DNA of 64,000 nt from Cupriavidus respiraculi. Its GTDB lineage: Bacteria; Pseudomonadota; Gammaproteobacteria; Burkholderiales; Burkholderiaceae. Location of the stretch: NCBI RefSeq assembly GCF_914271545.1, contig NZ_CAJZAH010000001.1, forward strand, positions 992,001-1,056,000, written 5' to 3'. Position numbers and translations under genes: made by a program. Below are positions 17,942-27,319 of this stretch, piece after piece; position 1 is the first letter of the stretch, and every line of letters starts with the position of its first letter. Under the pieces are notes generated by a model. It did not search any database and had not been told where the DNA came from. It saw only the letters and a program-made list of their open reading frames with translations.

Positions 17942-18874
17942 ATGAGCGAAACAATCCGCAACGTGCAGCCGGTTACCGCCACGCTCGGCAAGGAAGGTTC
18001 CGGCGAACTCGTGTCTTCCCGCTACGCCGTTCGCATCGGCGACGTCGATGTCGTACTGATCAGCGACGGCATCCTGCCGCTGCCGACCTCCGTCATGTCC
18101 ACCAACGCCAGCGAGGCGGACCGCAACGAATGGTTCGATGGCCGCTTCCTGCAACGGGACATGTTCGACTGGGCGCTCAATATCGCGCTCGTGCGCAGTG
18201 GCGATCGTCTGATCCTCGTCGACTCGGGCGTGGGCGACGGCTTCGAATACTTCACGCGCGCCGGCCGCACGGTGATGCGCCTCGAAACCGCGGGCATCGA
18301 TCTCAGCGCGATCACCGATATCGTGATCACGCACATGCATATGGATCATGTCGGCGGGCTGAACGTCGATGGCGTCAAAGCGAAGCTGCGGCCGGACGTG
18401 CGCATTCACGTAGCCGCCGCGGAAGTGGAGTTCTGGAAGGACCCGGATTTCAGCAAGACGGTGATGCCCGAAGCGGTGCCTCCCTCGCTGCGCAAGGCCG
18501 CCGCAAAGTTCGTGCAGCTCTACAGCGAGAACATCGTGCAGTTCGGCCAGACCGTGGAGATCGCCGCCGGCGTATCGGCACGCGTGACCGGCGGGCACAC
18601 GCCCGGGCACTGCGTCGTCGATGTTGCTTCGAAGGGCGAGAAGCTGACGTTCGTCGGCGATGCGATTTTCGAAGTCGGCTTCGAAAAGCCGGACTGGCAG
18701 AACGGCTTCGAACACGAGCCCGAGGTCGCGACGGCAGTGCGAATTGCCCTGCTCAACGAAGCCGCTGAAACCGGCGCCCTGCTGGCCGCCGCGCACGTCG
18801 CCTTTCCCTCCGTCGGTCACGTTGCCAGGAACGGAGACACGTTCCGCTTCGTGCCGGTGCAGTGGGACTACTGA
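17942..18874 (+). CDS. MBL-fold metallo-hydrolase
   Basis: A 310-residue metallo-beta-lactamase-fold enzyme. The metal motif THMHMDHVGG gives His131, His133, Asp135 and His136; further ligands are in TGGHTPGHC and FVGDAIF. The sequence resembles the lactonase/quorum-quenching-like and general hydrolase branches, but no branch-specific mark was recognised. No signal peptide is evident. The ATG was chosen because the longer frame upstream is not coding-like. It stands alone with divergent and convergent neighbours. Confidence 0.88.
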   Translation: MSETIRNVQPVTATLGKEGSGELVSSRYAVRIGDVDVVLISDGILPLPTSVMSTNASEADRNEWFDGRFLQRDMFDWALNIALVRSGDRLILVDSGVGDGFEYFTRAGRTVMRLETAGIDLSAITDIVITHMHMDHVGGLNVDGVKAKLRPDVRIHVAAAEVEFWKDPDFSKTVMPEAVPPSLRKAAAKFVQLYSENIVQFGQTVEIAAGVSARVTGGHTPGHCVVDVASKGEKLTFVGDAIFEVGFEKPDWQNGFEHEPEVATAVRIALLNEAAETGALLAAAHVAFPSVGHVARNGDTFRFVPVQWDY

Positions 18875-19006
18875 TCGCCCATTGATCGATCATTGATCGC
18901 AGATCGATCGTGGCGGTCACCGTCGTGTTGAACGCCGCGTGTTCCACCAGGACTCGCGGCGCTCGTTCTTCCGCGGCGACACGGCGCCCGGCGTAAGGGC
19001 AAGACC

Positions 19007-19903
19007 CTACGTAGGGACCGCTCCCGAAACATGCGGCGCGTGTTCGAAGTACTTGATCAGCAGTTCGGTCAGCACCCGTATCTTTCTCGCGGGATTCTGA
19101 CCCGCCGGGCGCACCACGTATGCACCCGCGGGAGGTATCGGATAGCGCTGCATGACAGGAACCAGCGCACCGGAATCCAGGTGTTCCTGGATGAGGCCAT
19201 TGGGCAGGTAAGCGATCCCGAGTCCTGCTACGGCGGCGGCGACCAACGCACTGCCGTTGTCGGCCTTGAAGCGCCCCTGCGGGCGAACCGAGATGACTTT
19301 GCCGTCATCCATCAGTTGCCAGGCCTCCGTGCCCTGCATCAGCGCCTGATGGGCCAGAAGTTCTTGCGGCGTTTCCGGCGAGCCGTGCGCTTCGATATAG
19401 CCGGGACTTGCGACGACCGTCCCGTGGACAGGTCCCACGCATCGCGCCACCAGGTTGGAGTCCCGCAGATGGCCCAGCCGTATGGCGCAGTCGAAGCCCT
19501 CTGCAATGAGGTCGACGAAATGGTCGCTATAGCAGGCCTGGATCTGTAGTCGGGGGTGGCGTCGCGCCATTTCGGCGAGCACGGGCGCGATGTGCGTCGG
19601 CCCGAATGAAAGCGGCGCGGCGATCCGCAACCGTCCCCGAAGCTCCCCCTCCGGAAGAATCGTTTCCCTCGCCACGTCGATTTCGGCGCAGACACGCGCC
19701 GCATGGTCCCGAAACGTGGCCCCGGCTTCCGTCAACGCGGCGCCCCGCGTCGAACGCGCAAGCAGCTGAACGCCAAGTTCCGCTTCGAGCCGCATCAGCC
19801 GGCGGCTGACGATCGACTTCGACACCCCCAGGCGCAGCGCGGCAGGCGAGACGCCCCCGGCATCAGCCACTTCCACGAATGTCCGGAGCTCTTCGATATC
19901 CAT
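19007..19903 (-). CDS. LysR-family transcriptional regulator
   Basis: A 298-residue LysR protein. The winged HTH occupies residues 1-60 (MDIEELRTFVEVADAGGVSP start; SKSIVSRRLMRLEAELG recognition helix), followed by the effector-binding fold. GAGGAA stands six bases before the ATG at 19903; in-frame upstream codons are ignored. It diverges from the isochorismatase-like gene at 20056 across about 150 bp, the usual LysR layout, so it is the likely regulator of that gene. Cognate ligand unknown. Confidence 0.92.
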   Translation of the reverse strand: MDIEELRTFVEVADAGGVSPAALRLGVSKSIVSRRLMRLEAELGVQLLARSTRGAALTEAGATFRDHAARVCAEIDVARETILPEGELRGRLRIAAPLSFGPTHIAPVLAEMARRHPRLQIQACYSDHFVDLIAEGFDCAIRLGHLRDSNLVARCVGPVHGTVVASPGYIEAHGSPETPQELLAHQALMQGTEAWQLMDDGKVISVRPQGRFKADNGSALVAAAVAGLGIAYLPNGLIQEHLDSGALVPVMQRYPIPPAGAYVVRPAGQNPARKIRVLTELLIKYFEHAPHVSGAVPT

Positions 19904-20055
19904 CTGGCGTTCCTCGATGCGCGACACAGCTAGCCGCCGAATGGTACTACCGTGCCGCGGAAGGGAACAACAGAATACGGCTTCCAGGCAACGTCGCCGC
20001 CGGCGCATGTTTCCGGGAAACCAACCCCGCTCACAACGGCAATGAGGATCCATCC

Positions 20056-20709
20056 ATGACTTTTCGCAACGGCCTTGATTCGCTTCTTCGTCCGGAAGAC
20101 TCGGTACTCGTCCTGATCGACCACCAGCCTTACCAGCTCGCGAACGTGAACAGCCACGAACCGCAGATGGTCATCAACAATACGGCGGGCCTCGCCAAGG
20201 CCGCCAAGGCCTTCGGCGTGCCGACCATTCTGACCACGGTGATCGCTGCCCGCGGCGGCGCACTGTTTCCCCAGATCGCCGAGGTGTTCCCCGGCCAGGA
20301 GATCATCGACCGTACGTTCATCAACACCTGGGAAGACCGGAAGGTCGTGGACCTCGTCAAGGCGACGGGCCGCAAGCAGCTGATCATCGCGGGCCTGTGG
20401 ACCGAGGTGTGCGTGGCGATGCCGACGATCCAGGCCCTCGGCGAAGGCTGGGACGTAACGGTGGTGACGGATGCGTGCGGCGGTGTTTCCGTCGAGGCCC
20501 ACCAGGTGGCCATCCAGCGCATGATTGGGGCCGGGGCGAACATGATGACCTGGCTGGCGGTCGCCGCGGAATGGCAGCGTGACTGGGCCCGGGCGGAGCA
20601 GGCCGCCAAGATCACGGAAGTGATCACGCAGCATGCCGGCGGCAGCGGCATCGCGTACCTGTGGGAGCAGCAGCTGCTGAACACGCCGGTGCCCCGCAAC
20701 GCCGCGTGA
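20056..20709 (+). CDS. Isochorismatase-family hydrolase, YcaC-like
   Basis: A 217-residue cysteine-hydrolase-fold protein. The Asp lies in VLIDHQPYQLAN, the Cys in GLWTEVCVAM, and the VTDACGGVSVEAH segment is typical of the YcaC branch. The C-terminal extension [12 protein letters not shown] also matches YcaC-like proteins. True substrates of this branch are mostly unknown. GAGGAT precedes the ATG. Divergent from a LysR gene. A second copy with similar motifs (about half the residues shared by eye) lies at 53920-54606, suggesting an old duplication. Confidence 0.87.
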   Translation: MTFRNGLDSLLRPEDSVLVLIDHQPYQLANVNSHEPQMVINNTAGLAKAAKAFGVPTILTTVIAARGGALFPQIAEVFPGQEIIDRTFINTWEDRKVVDLVKATGRKQLIIAGLWTEVCVAMPTIQALGEGWDVTVVTDACGGVSVEAHQVAIQRMIGAGANMMTWLAVAAEWQRDWARAEQAAKITEVITQHAGGSGIAYLWEQQLLNTPVPRNAA

Positions 20710-20876
20710 TGTGAGGGGATGACGAGGCTTGAGCGAGCACGGCAAGGTCGCCGGGCCCGTCTCGAGCCGCGTCGTCCTCCCCGGATCGAGGGGTCTCGCG
20801 CGATTCCCCGCAACAGGAATGGCGCGGGCGAACGGCAGGAGCGATGCCTTCGCCCCCACGGTCGAAGTCCGAAAAT

Positions 20877-20894
20877 TAAATCGCTTGCTATTTA
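20877..20894. promoter_or_regulatory. Imperfect 18-bp palindrome, first of two related sites
   Basis: TAAATCGC-TT-GCTATTTA reads as an inverted repeat with one mismatched pair. It shares length and outer arms (TAAAT ... GCTATTTA) with the perfect palindrome at 21013-21030. The centres of the two are 136 bp apart, about 13 helical turns. Probable operator for a TetR- or MarR-type repressor not present next door. Confidence 0.55.
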
Positions 20895-21012
20895 ATTTCT
20901 CGCGATATATATTCCACTTCACCGACAGCGAACACGTCAGGACCGAGGAATCAAGCCTTCTTGATGCCCTTGCCCTGCTTATCTCTGTCAACGACGACCG
21001 TAGTGCGGCAAA

Positions 21013-21030
21013 TAAATAGCGCGCTATTTA
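21013..21030. promoter_or_regulatory. Perfect 18-bp palindrome, second of two related sites
   Basis: TAAATAGCGCGCTATTTA is a perfect palindrome in an AT-rich patch 57 bp before the start codon of the exported esterase. It matches the site at 20877-20894 at 15 of 18 positions. Position near the likely promoter suggests repression by steric block, perhaps with looping between the two sites. Confidence 0.65.
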
Positions 21031-21086
21031 ATAGTACGTAATTCAATCCAGGCGATGCTGCCTCAACGAACAAAGGAGTGTTGAAC

Positions 21087-22115
21087 ATGAAATCGATCCG
21101 CAAATCCATCGTCGCCACCGCCATCGGCCTTGCCGCCGCCAGCGGCGCTGTCGCCCACGCCGCCGGCAGTGCCGGTGTGGAACATCACACCCAGGCCTTT
21201 CTCGAAGCGCTCGAAGCCGGCGGCGGCAAGCCCATCGAGCAACTGAGCCCCAAGGACGCCCGCGCGGTCCTGTCCGGCGCCCAGTCCGGCGTCAAGCTCA
21301 CCCTGCCCCCGGCCGACGTGCGGCAGAAGACCATTCAAGTCGACGGGCGCGACATTTCGCTGACCATCGTGCGTCCCGCGGGCGCCAAGGGCACCCTGCC
21401 CGCGTTCATGTTCGTTCACGGCGGGGGCTGGGTATTGGGCGACTTCCCCACGCACGAGCGCCTGGTGCGCGATCTGGTCACCCATTCCGGCGCCGTCGCC
21501 GTGTTCGTCAACTACACGCCGTCCCCGGAAGCGCAGTATCCCGTCGCCATCAACGAGATCTACGCCGCCACCAAATGGGTCGCCGAAAACGGCAAGCAGA
21601 TCGGCGTCGATGGCTCGCGCCTCGCCATCGCCGGCAACAGCGTCGGCGGCAATATGGCCGCCGCGGTCAGCCTGATGGCCAAGGACAAGGGCGCGCCCAA
21701 ACTGCGGTATCAGGTATTGCTGTGGCCGGTCACCGACGCGAACTTCGAGACCGGGTCATACAACGAATTCGAGCAAGGCCACTTCCTCACCCGCAACATG
21801 ATGAAGTGGTTCTGGGACAACTACACCACCGATCCCAAGCAGCGCGCGGAAATCTACGCGTCGCCGCTGCGCGCGAACGTCACGCAGCTCAAGGGGCTGC
21901 CTCCCGCGCTGATCCAGGTCGCCGAGAAGGACGTGCTGCGCGACGAAGGCGAGGCGTATGGGCGCAAGCTGGACGCGGCCGGGGTGCCCGTTACGGTGGT
22001 GCGCTACAACGGGCTGATCCACGACTATGGCCTGCTCAATGCCGTGAGCACGGTTCCGGCGGTACAGGCAGCGATGCGCCAGGCCGGCAATGAACTGAAA
22101 GTCCATTTGAAGTAA
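21087..22115 (+). CDS. Exported alpha/beta hydrolase (HSL/esterase family)
   Basis: A 342-residue esterase-like protein with a Sec signal peptide (MKSIRKSIVATAIGLAAA, cleavage after AHA). The hormone-sensitive-lipase motif HGGGWVLG, the nucleophile elbow GNSVGG, and a C-terminal LIHDYGL holding the catalytic His are visible. It should hydrolyse an ester in the periplasm or outside. AAAGGAG stands eight bases before the ATG at 21087, which decides the start against a GTG nine bases upstream. Its promoter region contains two matching palindromes, implying tight regulation. Confidence 0.9.
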   Translation: MKSIRKSIVATAIGLAAASGAVAHAAGSAGVEHHTQAFLEALEAGGGKPIEQLSPKDARAVLSGAQSGVKLTLPPADVRQKTIQVDGRDISLTIVRPAGAKGTLPAFMFVHGGGWVLGDFPTHERLVRDLVTHSGAVAVFVNYTPSPEAQYPVAINEIYAATKWVAENGKQIGVDGSRLAIAGNSVGGNMAAAVSLMAKDKGAPKLRYQVLLWPVTDANFETGSYNEFEQGHFLTRNMMKWFWDNYTTDPKQRAEIYASPLRANVTQLKGLPPALIQVAEKDVLRDEGEAYGRKLDAAGVPVTVVRYNGLIHDYGLLNAVSTVPAVQAAMRQAGNELKVHLK

Positions 22116-22123
22116 GTGATGGC

Positions 22124-22153
22124 GGCCGGCGGCGGGAATCCCGACCGCCGGCC
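22124..22153. terminator. Long hairpin between converging esterase and argC genes
   Basis: A 13-bp GC stem with one bulged A (GGCCGGCGG-CGGG / CCCG-A-CCGCCGGCC) and a 3-nt loop begins 9 bp after the esterase stop. No T run follows on either strand, so it may be a bidirectional pause or stabilising structure rather than a classic terminator. Confidence 0.5.
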
Positions 22154-22185
22154 GGGACGCTCCCAACGGATCGCCCGAGCGCGGA

Positions 22186-23118
22186 TCACGATTGCAGCGC
22201 GAGCATCAGATCCAGATTCTGAACCGCCGCGCCGGATGCGCCCTTGCCAAGATTGTCGAACACCGCGGACAGCAGTACGTGTCCGTGCTCCTCGTTCGGA
22301 AACACGCCCAGGTGCATGTCGTTCGTACCGTTCAGCGCTTGCGGATCGAGGTGCGTCAACGCACGCGCCTCATCCGGCGGCACGACGCGCACGTGCGCCG
22401 CGTCCGCGTAGTGGCGGGCAAGGCAGGCGTGCAGCGCGGCACCGTCCACGCCGGGCGCGAGCAGCCGCAAGTCGAGCGGCACCGTCAGCACGATGCCCTG
22501 ACGGAACGCGCCATACGCCGGGACGAACATGGGCCGCTGCGCCAGTCCGGCATGCGCCTGGATCTCCGGGGCGTGTTTGTGCGCCAGCGCCAGACCATAG
22601 ACCTGGAACGAAGGCGCGTTGACGGCATCCTTCCCCTCGTACTCCTCCACGCCGGCACGGCCGCGTCCCGAGTAGCCGGACACCGCATGAATCCCGATGG
22701 GATAGCTGTCCGGTATGAGCCCCGCCTGCAACAGGGGACGCAGCAAGCCAATCGCCCCCGTCGGATAACAGCCGGGATTGGTTACGCGTCGGGCGCTGGC
22801 GATGCGTTCGGGTTGTCCAGGGGCCATTTCCGGAAAGCCGTATGTCCAGCCGGGCTGCGTGCGATGGGCAGAACTTGCGTCGATGACTCTCACGTCCGGA
22901 TTCACGATGGCACCCACTGCCTCGCGTGCCGCGGCGTCAGGCAAACAGAGAATGGCGATATCGCAGGCGTTGATGGCTTCCGCGCGACGGCGTGCGTCCT
23001 TGCGCTCCGCGGCGGCAAGCGTGAACAGCGTGATGTCGGTCCGATTGCGCAGCCGTTCCCGGATCTGCAGTCCGGTGGTGCCTTGGTCGCCATCGATGAA
23101 GACGGTGGGATTGCTCAT
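22186..23118 (-). CDS. argC: N-acetyl-gamma-glutamyl-phosphate reductase
   Basis: A 310-residue NADPH-dependent reductase of arginine synthesis, acting on N-acetylglutamyl phosphate. The N-terminal dinucleotide fold starts [15 protein letters not shown]; the catalytic Cys117 is in TNPGCYPTG; the SGYSGRGR and [16 protein letters not shown] segments follow. The length is that of the short class (about 310), not the 340-residue class usual in the main arg operon. No other arg gene is nearby, so it may be a second copy. The ATG at 23118 was preferred over upstream codons. Divergent from a LysR gene. Confidence 0.9.
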   Translation of the reverse strand: MSNPTVFIDGDQGTTGLQIRERLRNRTDITLFTLAAAERKDARRRAEAINACDIAILCLPDAAAREAVGAIVNPDVRVIDASSAHRTQPGWTYGFPEMAPGQPERIASARRVTNPGCYPTGAIGLLRPLLQAGLIPDSYPIGIHAVSGYSGRGRAGVEEYEGKDAVNAPSFQVYGLALAHKHAPEIQAHAGLAQRPMFVPAYGAFRQGIVLTVPLDLRLLAPGVDGAALHACLARHYADAAHVRVVPPDEARALTHLDPQALNGTNDMHLGVFPNEEHGHVLLSAVFDNLGKGASGAAVQNLDLMLALQS

Positions 23119-23192
23119 GCGAGGAAGCCTCCGAGGTGGGTGGAATGTACAGAAGGAACGCCCATGATCCCCTGGCGGATAGAATAGGAAAA

Positions 23193-23207
23193 GTTGAATT
23201 TCACAAC
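23193..23207. promoter_or_regulatory. LysR-type box between argC and its divergent LysR gene
   Basis: GTTGAATTTCACAAC contains the T-N11-A arrangement with inverted GTTG/CAAC ends, the form expected of a LysR recognition site, and lies in the 124-bp divergent spacer. Assigned by pattern and position only. Confidence 0.4.
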
Positions 23208-23242
23208 GCTCACATTCACCTTTTCTGAACCTGGACGTCACC

Positions 23243-24127
23243 ATGCGAGAGATCAGTCTGGACCGTTTGCGCACGCTGGTCGCGATTGCGGAGCGCGGCT
23301 CATTCGCCGACGCGGCGCGCGCGCTGAATCTGGCGCCGCCGACGGTCAGCCTCCATATCGCGGACCTCGAAGACCGCATCGGAGCGCCGCTGCTGCTGCG
23401 CAAGCGCGGGCAGGTAAGGCCGTCGGCGATCGGAGAGGTGCTGGTGGAGCGCGCGCGCCGGCTGCTGGCCGATGCGGAGCAAGCGCTGGACGATATCCAG
23501 CGCCAGGTGCAGGGGCTGGAAGGACGGGCGCGGGTCGGCGCGTCGACCGGCGTGATCGCTCACCTGCTGCCGCAAGCGCTCGAGGTGCTGCGCCGGCAGC
23601 ATCCCGCCATCGACATTCAGGTCGCGATCCTCACCTCGCAAGAGACGCTGTCCCGGCTGGCGGATGGAAGGCTGGACGTCGGTCTCGTCGCACTGCCTCA
23701 GCCCCCGGTGGCCGGACTGGTGATCAAGCCTTGGCGCCGCGACCCCGTGATGGCCTTCATGCCTGCCCATTGGCGGTGTCCGGCCCGCGTCACGCCTGAC
23801 TGGCTCGCCGCCCAACCGCTCATCCTCAACGATGCCACCACGCGTCTGTCGCGGCTGACCGCGGAGTGGTTCGCGACGGCCGGCCACCATCCCACGCCGC
23901 GCATCGAACTGAACTACAACGACGCGATCAAGAGTCTGGTGGCGGCCGGCTACGGCGCAGCACTGTTGCCACATGAAGCCACCACCCCACTACCGGACAA
24001 GCGCATCGTCATGCGTCCGTTGCGGCCGGCGCTATGGCGGCGGCTCGGCATTGCGCATCGTGCGGGGCACGTGGAACGTTCCACGCAACACGTACTGGAT
24101 GTGTTGTGGGGTCTCCGATTGGTGTAG
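23243..24127 (+). CDS. LysR-family transcriptional regulator
   Basis: A 294-residue LysR protein. The HTH is in residues 3-60 ([37 protein letters not shown]), followed by the two-lobed effector domain. It diverges from argC with a T-N11-A motif between them, so argC is its probable target. This may tie the short ArgC to an inducible pathway instead of arginine repression. Confidence 0.92.
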   Translation: MREISLDRLRTLVAIAERGSFADAARALNLAPPTVSLHIADLEDRIGAPLLLRKRGQVRPSAIGEVLVERARRLLADAEQALDDIQRQVQGLEGRARVGASTGVIAHLLPQALEVLRRQHPAIDIQVAILTSQETLSRLADGRLDVGLVALPQPPVAGLVIKPWRRDPVMAFMPAHWRCPARVTPDWLAAQPLILNDATTRLSRLTAEWFATAGHHPTPRIELNYNDAIKSLVAAGYGAALLPHEATTPLPDKRIVMRPLRPALWRRLGIAHRAGHVERSTQHVLDVLWGLRLV

Positions 24128-24323
24128 GTACGCATGCCTGGGCTACGAAGCCGAGCCCGCGCGAATCGGTTATCGCCCCATTCCCACTGTCGGCGCAGTG
24201 ATGCAATTTTGCATCTGTGAAGCTGAAGATTGCCGCGCCCATTCATCGGTTCCCCGCCCTATACTGCGCGCCAATGGCCGGGCGACCGTCGTCCGGCGCT
24301 GCGCAATCGATCAGGGACAAACC

Positions 24324-25307
24324 ATGAAAGCCATCACGTTCGCTGCATTCGGCGATGCCGACGTTCTGCAACTCACCGACGTTCCGGAGCCTGAGGTCCG
24401 GCCCCATGACCTGCTGGTGCGCAATCGTGCGGCCGGCCTGAATCGCGCGGATCTGACGCACAGGCGTGGCGGGTACGGGCGAGCCAACTTCGGCGACTCG
24501 GACATCATGGGTCTGGAGATTGCCGGCGAGGTGGTAGCGATCGGCGCCGAAGTGCAAGGTTTCGCCATTGGCGACCGCGTCATGGGCATCGTGGGTGGAG
24601 GCGGATACGCGGAGCTGGCACGCATCGACCATCGCATGGCCATGCGCGTTCCCGATGAACTGGACGACGTACATGCCGGCGCGGTGCCGGAAGTATTCGT
24701 TACCGCCTGGGAGGCACTGGGCCATCTCGGTCGGCTCGCATCCGGCGACACAGTGCTTGTCCATGCCGCGGCTGGCGGCGTCGGCTCGGCGGCGGTGCAA
24801 CTGGCGCACGCGACAGGCGCCAGGGTGCTGGCGACGGCGGACGGCAGCAAGCGCGAAGCCGTACTCGGCTTCGGCGCCGATATCGCCATCGACTACAAGG
24901 CCGAAGACTTCGAGGCGGTGGTAAATGACATCACCGAGGGGCGCGGCGTCGACGTGATCGTCGATTTCGTCGGAGCGCCCTACCTGGCACGCAATATCCG
25001 CTCCCTGAACTTCGGCGGCCGGCTAGTACAAGTCGGCATCCTCGGCGGAATCGACGGCGCCGAGCTTCCGCTGGACCGCGTGCTGTACCGCCATCTGCAA
25101 ATCATGGGAACGGTCATGAAATCGCGCCCCCCGGCCGTCAAACATGCCATGACCCGCCGGTTCGCCGATACGTGGCTTCCACGATTGGCGGATCGCACGC
25201 TGAAGCCGGTCATCGACAGCACGTTTCCGTTGGAGAAGGCAGCGGATGCGCACCGCCGCATGGAATCCAACCGGAATGTCGGGAAGATCGTGCTGACCAT
25301 GGCGTAG
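24324..25307 (+). CDS. NADPH:quinone oxidoreductase (zeta-crystallin/MDR family)
   Basis: A 327-residue zinc-free medium-chain dehydrogenase. The N-terminus MKAITFAAFGDADVLQL, the GLNRADLTHRRG segment and the nucleotide motif VLVHAAAGGVGSAAVQLA (residues 145-160) identify the quinone-oxidoreductase branch, which resembles the human PIG3/TP53I3 type. It should reduce quinones or enones with NADPH in the cytoplasm. The start at 24324 is the family N-terminus; the longer frame overlaps the previous gene. Probably monocistronic. Confidence 0.9.
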   Translation: MKAITFAAFGDADVLQLTDVPEPEVRPHDLLVRNRAAGLNRADLTHRRGGYGRANFGDSDIMGLEIAGEVVAIGAEVQGFAIGDRVMGIVGGGGYAELARIDHRMAMRVPDELDDVHAGAVPEVFVTAWEALGHLGRLASGDTVLVHAAAGGVGSAAVQLAHATGARVLATADGSKREAVLGFGADIAIDYKAEDFEAVVNDITEGRGVDVIVDFVGAPYLARNIRSLNFGGRLVQVGILGGIDGAELPLDRVLYRHLQIMGTVMKSRPPAVKHAMTRRFADTWLPRLADRTLKPVIDSTFPLEKAADAHRRMESNRNVGKIVLTMA

Positions 25308-25527
25308 GCCGGGACGGCGGGCGCCAGCCCCGTTCGGTCTTCTGCGCCTTCACCGCCGATGCCGCCTATGCCTGGCGCGAGGACACGACCGTGCCTGCGC
25401 TGGAGCCGGGCAAGTGGGCCGGGTTTCGGGTCCATCCCTATCCGCGCCGGCGCCAAGGGTACGCGCGGCCAACACTACTGCTGGACTTGGCGCAGGCCAT
25501 CACGCTCCTCGGATGCCGGCGCCCCGC

Positions 25528-26022
25528 CTAGGCCCCCGACAGCATCATGCCGATCGCTCGCTTATCCTCGCTTGAGAAGTCCAGCTCCGTCATGGTCTCA
25601 TGCAACGTCGACATGGCGTTGCGAAGGGCCGACGTAATGCCCGATACGGCCTCGCGCAGCGCGGCGGTCTTCAGCTCCCGCTGACGCGGCGTCATCGTCT
25701 GGTCCGCAGCCACCTCCGACAGCTCGGCGGCCTTCTTGCGCAGTTCGGCCTGTAGCTCGCGAATCTTGAGCATCAGGTCCTTGATTTCGTCCGGATACTT
25801 GCTCTTCTTGATCGCGCTGGTGACAGCGTCCGAGTCGCCGTCCGCCGACTTCGACAGGGTGCGCCCGCCGAAAGACAGCGTAATCCGGTTCGATGACGAC
25901 TGTACGGGTGCGGTCGGGCGCGCCATCTGTTCTTTTCCGGCCGGCGGCACCGGCGATGCGCCCGCGGTCGGCATGATGTGCGGCATCGCGGAATTCGACA
26001 TGTCGGCGGCAATCGTTTGCAT
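25528..26022 (-). CDS. Hypothetical protein with a coiled-coil region
   Basis: A 164-residue protein not matched to a family. The first 60 residues are low-complexity, rich in Pro, Ser and Ala. Residues 75-115 form a charged heptad-like stretch (EIKDLMLKIRELQAELRKKA) that should be a coiled coil, and the end (FSSEDKRAIGMMLSG) is also helical. AGGAAC stands six bases before the ATG at 26022. Divergent from a LysR gene, which may regulate it. No function is proposed. Confidence 0.7.
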   Translation of the reverse strand: MQTIAADMSNSAMPHIMPTAGASPVPPAGKEQMARPTAPVQSSSNRITLSFGGRTLSKSADGDSDAVTSAIKKSKYPDEIKDLMLKIRELQAELRKKAAELSEVAADQTMTPRQRELKTAALREAVSGITSALRNAMSTLHETMTELDFSSEDKRAIGMMLSGA

Positions 26023-26236
26023 GGTGTCGTTCCTGTTCTTGTCGCATGACCGTTGCGGCGGTCTCGCGGGGATCCATGCTAACCAAAGTCGTATGCACGC
26101 ACCTGCGAAACTTTCTGATAGGGGTATCTGCGGCGTTGATGGCGGCTTCGATGCGTCGACTGATATTGCGATAGAGCGATACACTGCGCGCCGCCGCGCC
26201 TTCGATGCGGCACACTTTCCAGACGTAGTGAAGCCC

Positions 26237-27169
26237 ATGGATGCCGCTGACCTGAAGTACTTCGAGACCGTCGCCCGACTTGGCAGCATGAACAAGGCGG
26301 CCACCGAACTCCACACCGTGCAATCGAACGTTACCGGCCGCATTCGGGCGCTGGAGGGCGAAATCGGTGTTCCGCTTTTTGTGCGCCATCCCCGGGGCGT
26401 CACCCTGACGCCCGCAGGGCAGCGCATGCTGCCGTACGCCGGACGCATCGGCAATCTGCTCGCCGAAGCGCGCCGCGCCGCATTGGACGAGGGTGAGCCG
26501 AGCGGCCCGCTGGTGCTCGGCACGCTGGAAACCACGGCGGCGCTGCGGCTTTCGCCGGCATTGAGCCGCTTCGCGCTTCGTTATCCGACTGTCGACCTGT
26601 CACTGATCACTGGAACCACTTCCAGTTTGACGACCCGCGTGCTTGACGGGCAATTGGACGCCGCCTTTGTCGCCGGTCCGGTCACCCATGCTGAGCTGCA
26701 CGGCGAACCGATCTTTCGTGAGGAACTGGTGCTGGTGACGCCCGACAACATCCGGTCGATCGACGCCATCGGCGCCACGGCGAACCTGAAGACAATCGTG
26801 TTTCGCGTGGGGTGTTCGTACCGGCAGCGACTGGAAACGGTACTGTCCGGGATGGGCCTGGTGCTGGCCCGGACGTTGGAGTTTGGATCGCTGGATACCA
26901 TCCTCGCCTGCGTTGCCGGAGGGGTGGGTGTCACGCTTCTGCCGCGCGGCGTCGTGGAGTCGTCCGGGCAGCGGCACGCGGTTCGTATCCATGCATTGCC
27001 GCCCGACATGGCGGGCGTTGACACGCTGCTGATCCGCCGCTACGACGCGTACCCGTCGAGCGCGATGCTGGCGTTTATCCGCGCATTGGGGGAATCGGCT
27101 TTGGCTTCCGCCGATGCGCCGTCGCGTGATCATAGCGCGCCATCGGCTGTGCCCGGGACGCGCGGGTGA
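26237..27169 (+). CDS. LysR-family transcriptional regulator
   Basis: A 310-residue LysR protein beginning MDAADLKYFETVARLGSMNKA, with recognition helix HTVQSNVTGRIRALEGEIG, and an effector domain of standard form. The C-terminal 25 residues are Ala/Ser/Pro-rich and variable. The sequence resembles the CysB-independent LrhA/PtxR-like group, without a firm subfamily. The ATG at 26237 is the family N-terminus. Divergent from the coiled-coil hypothetical gene across about 215 bp. Confidence 0.9.
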   Translation: MDAADLKYFETVARLGSMNKAATELHTVQSNVTGRIRALEGEIGVPLFVRHPRGVTLTPAGQRMLPYAGRIGNLLAEARRAALDEGEPSGPLVLGTLETTAALRLSPALSRFALRYPTVDLSLITGTTSSLTTRVLDGQLDAAFVAGPVTHAELHGEPIFREELVLVTPDNIRSIDAIGATANLKTIVFRVGCSYRQRLETVLSGMGLVLARTLEFGSLDTILACVAGGVGVTLLPRGVVESSGQRHAVRIHALPPDMAGVDTLLIRRYDAYPSSAMLAFIRALGESALASADAPSRDHSAPSAVPGTRG

Positions 27170-27319
27170 GACCGACCTCGCGGAACGTCCGGTCGACGGC
27201 CCGGGCCAGCGCCTGTACGCCGTCCCGAGCAGACGACTCAGGCGCGCCCGGGCGTGTTCGCGAATCGCCGAAACACGGTGACGAGGCCGCCATCAACAGA
27301 CATAGCTTTTGAGGTCAGC

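Larger units (their letters stand above)
20710..21086. other. Regulatory intergenic region upstream of the exported esterase
   Basis: About 375 bp without a convincing gene. It is AT-rich from about 20870 to 21050, unlike its surroundings, and holds two 18-bp palindromes listed separately. A 96-codon open frame (20730-21019) crosses these palindromes and is not coding-like. Confidence 0.6.

Noticed and set aside
20730-21019. A 96-codon frame upstream of the exported esterase
   Set aside because: It crosses the AT-rich palindromes, has no ribosome-binding site and no recognisable domain.
25308-25527. Open frame after the quinone oxidoreductase, considered as a gene remnant
   Set aside because: No start or domain could be recognised; the translated piece could not be tied to any family.
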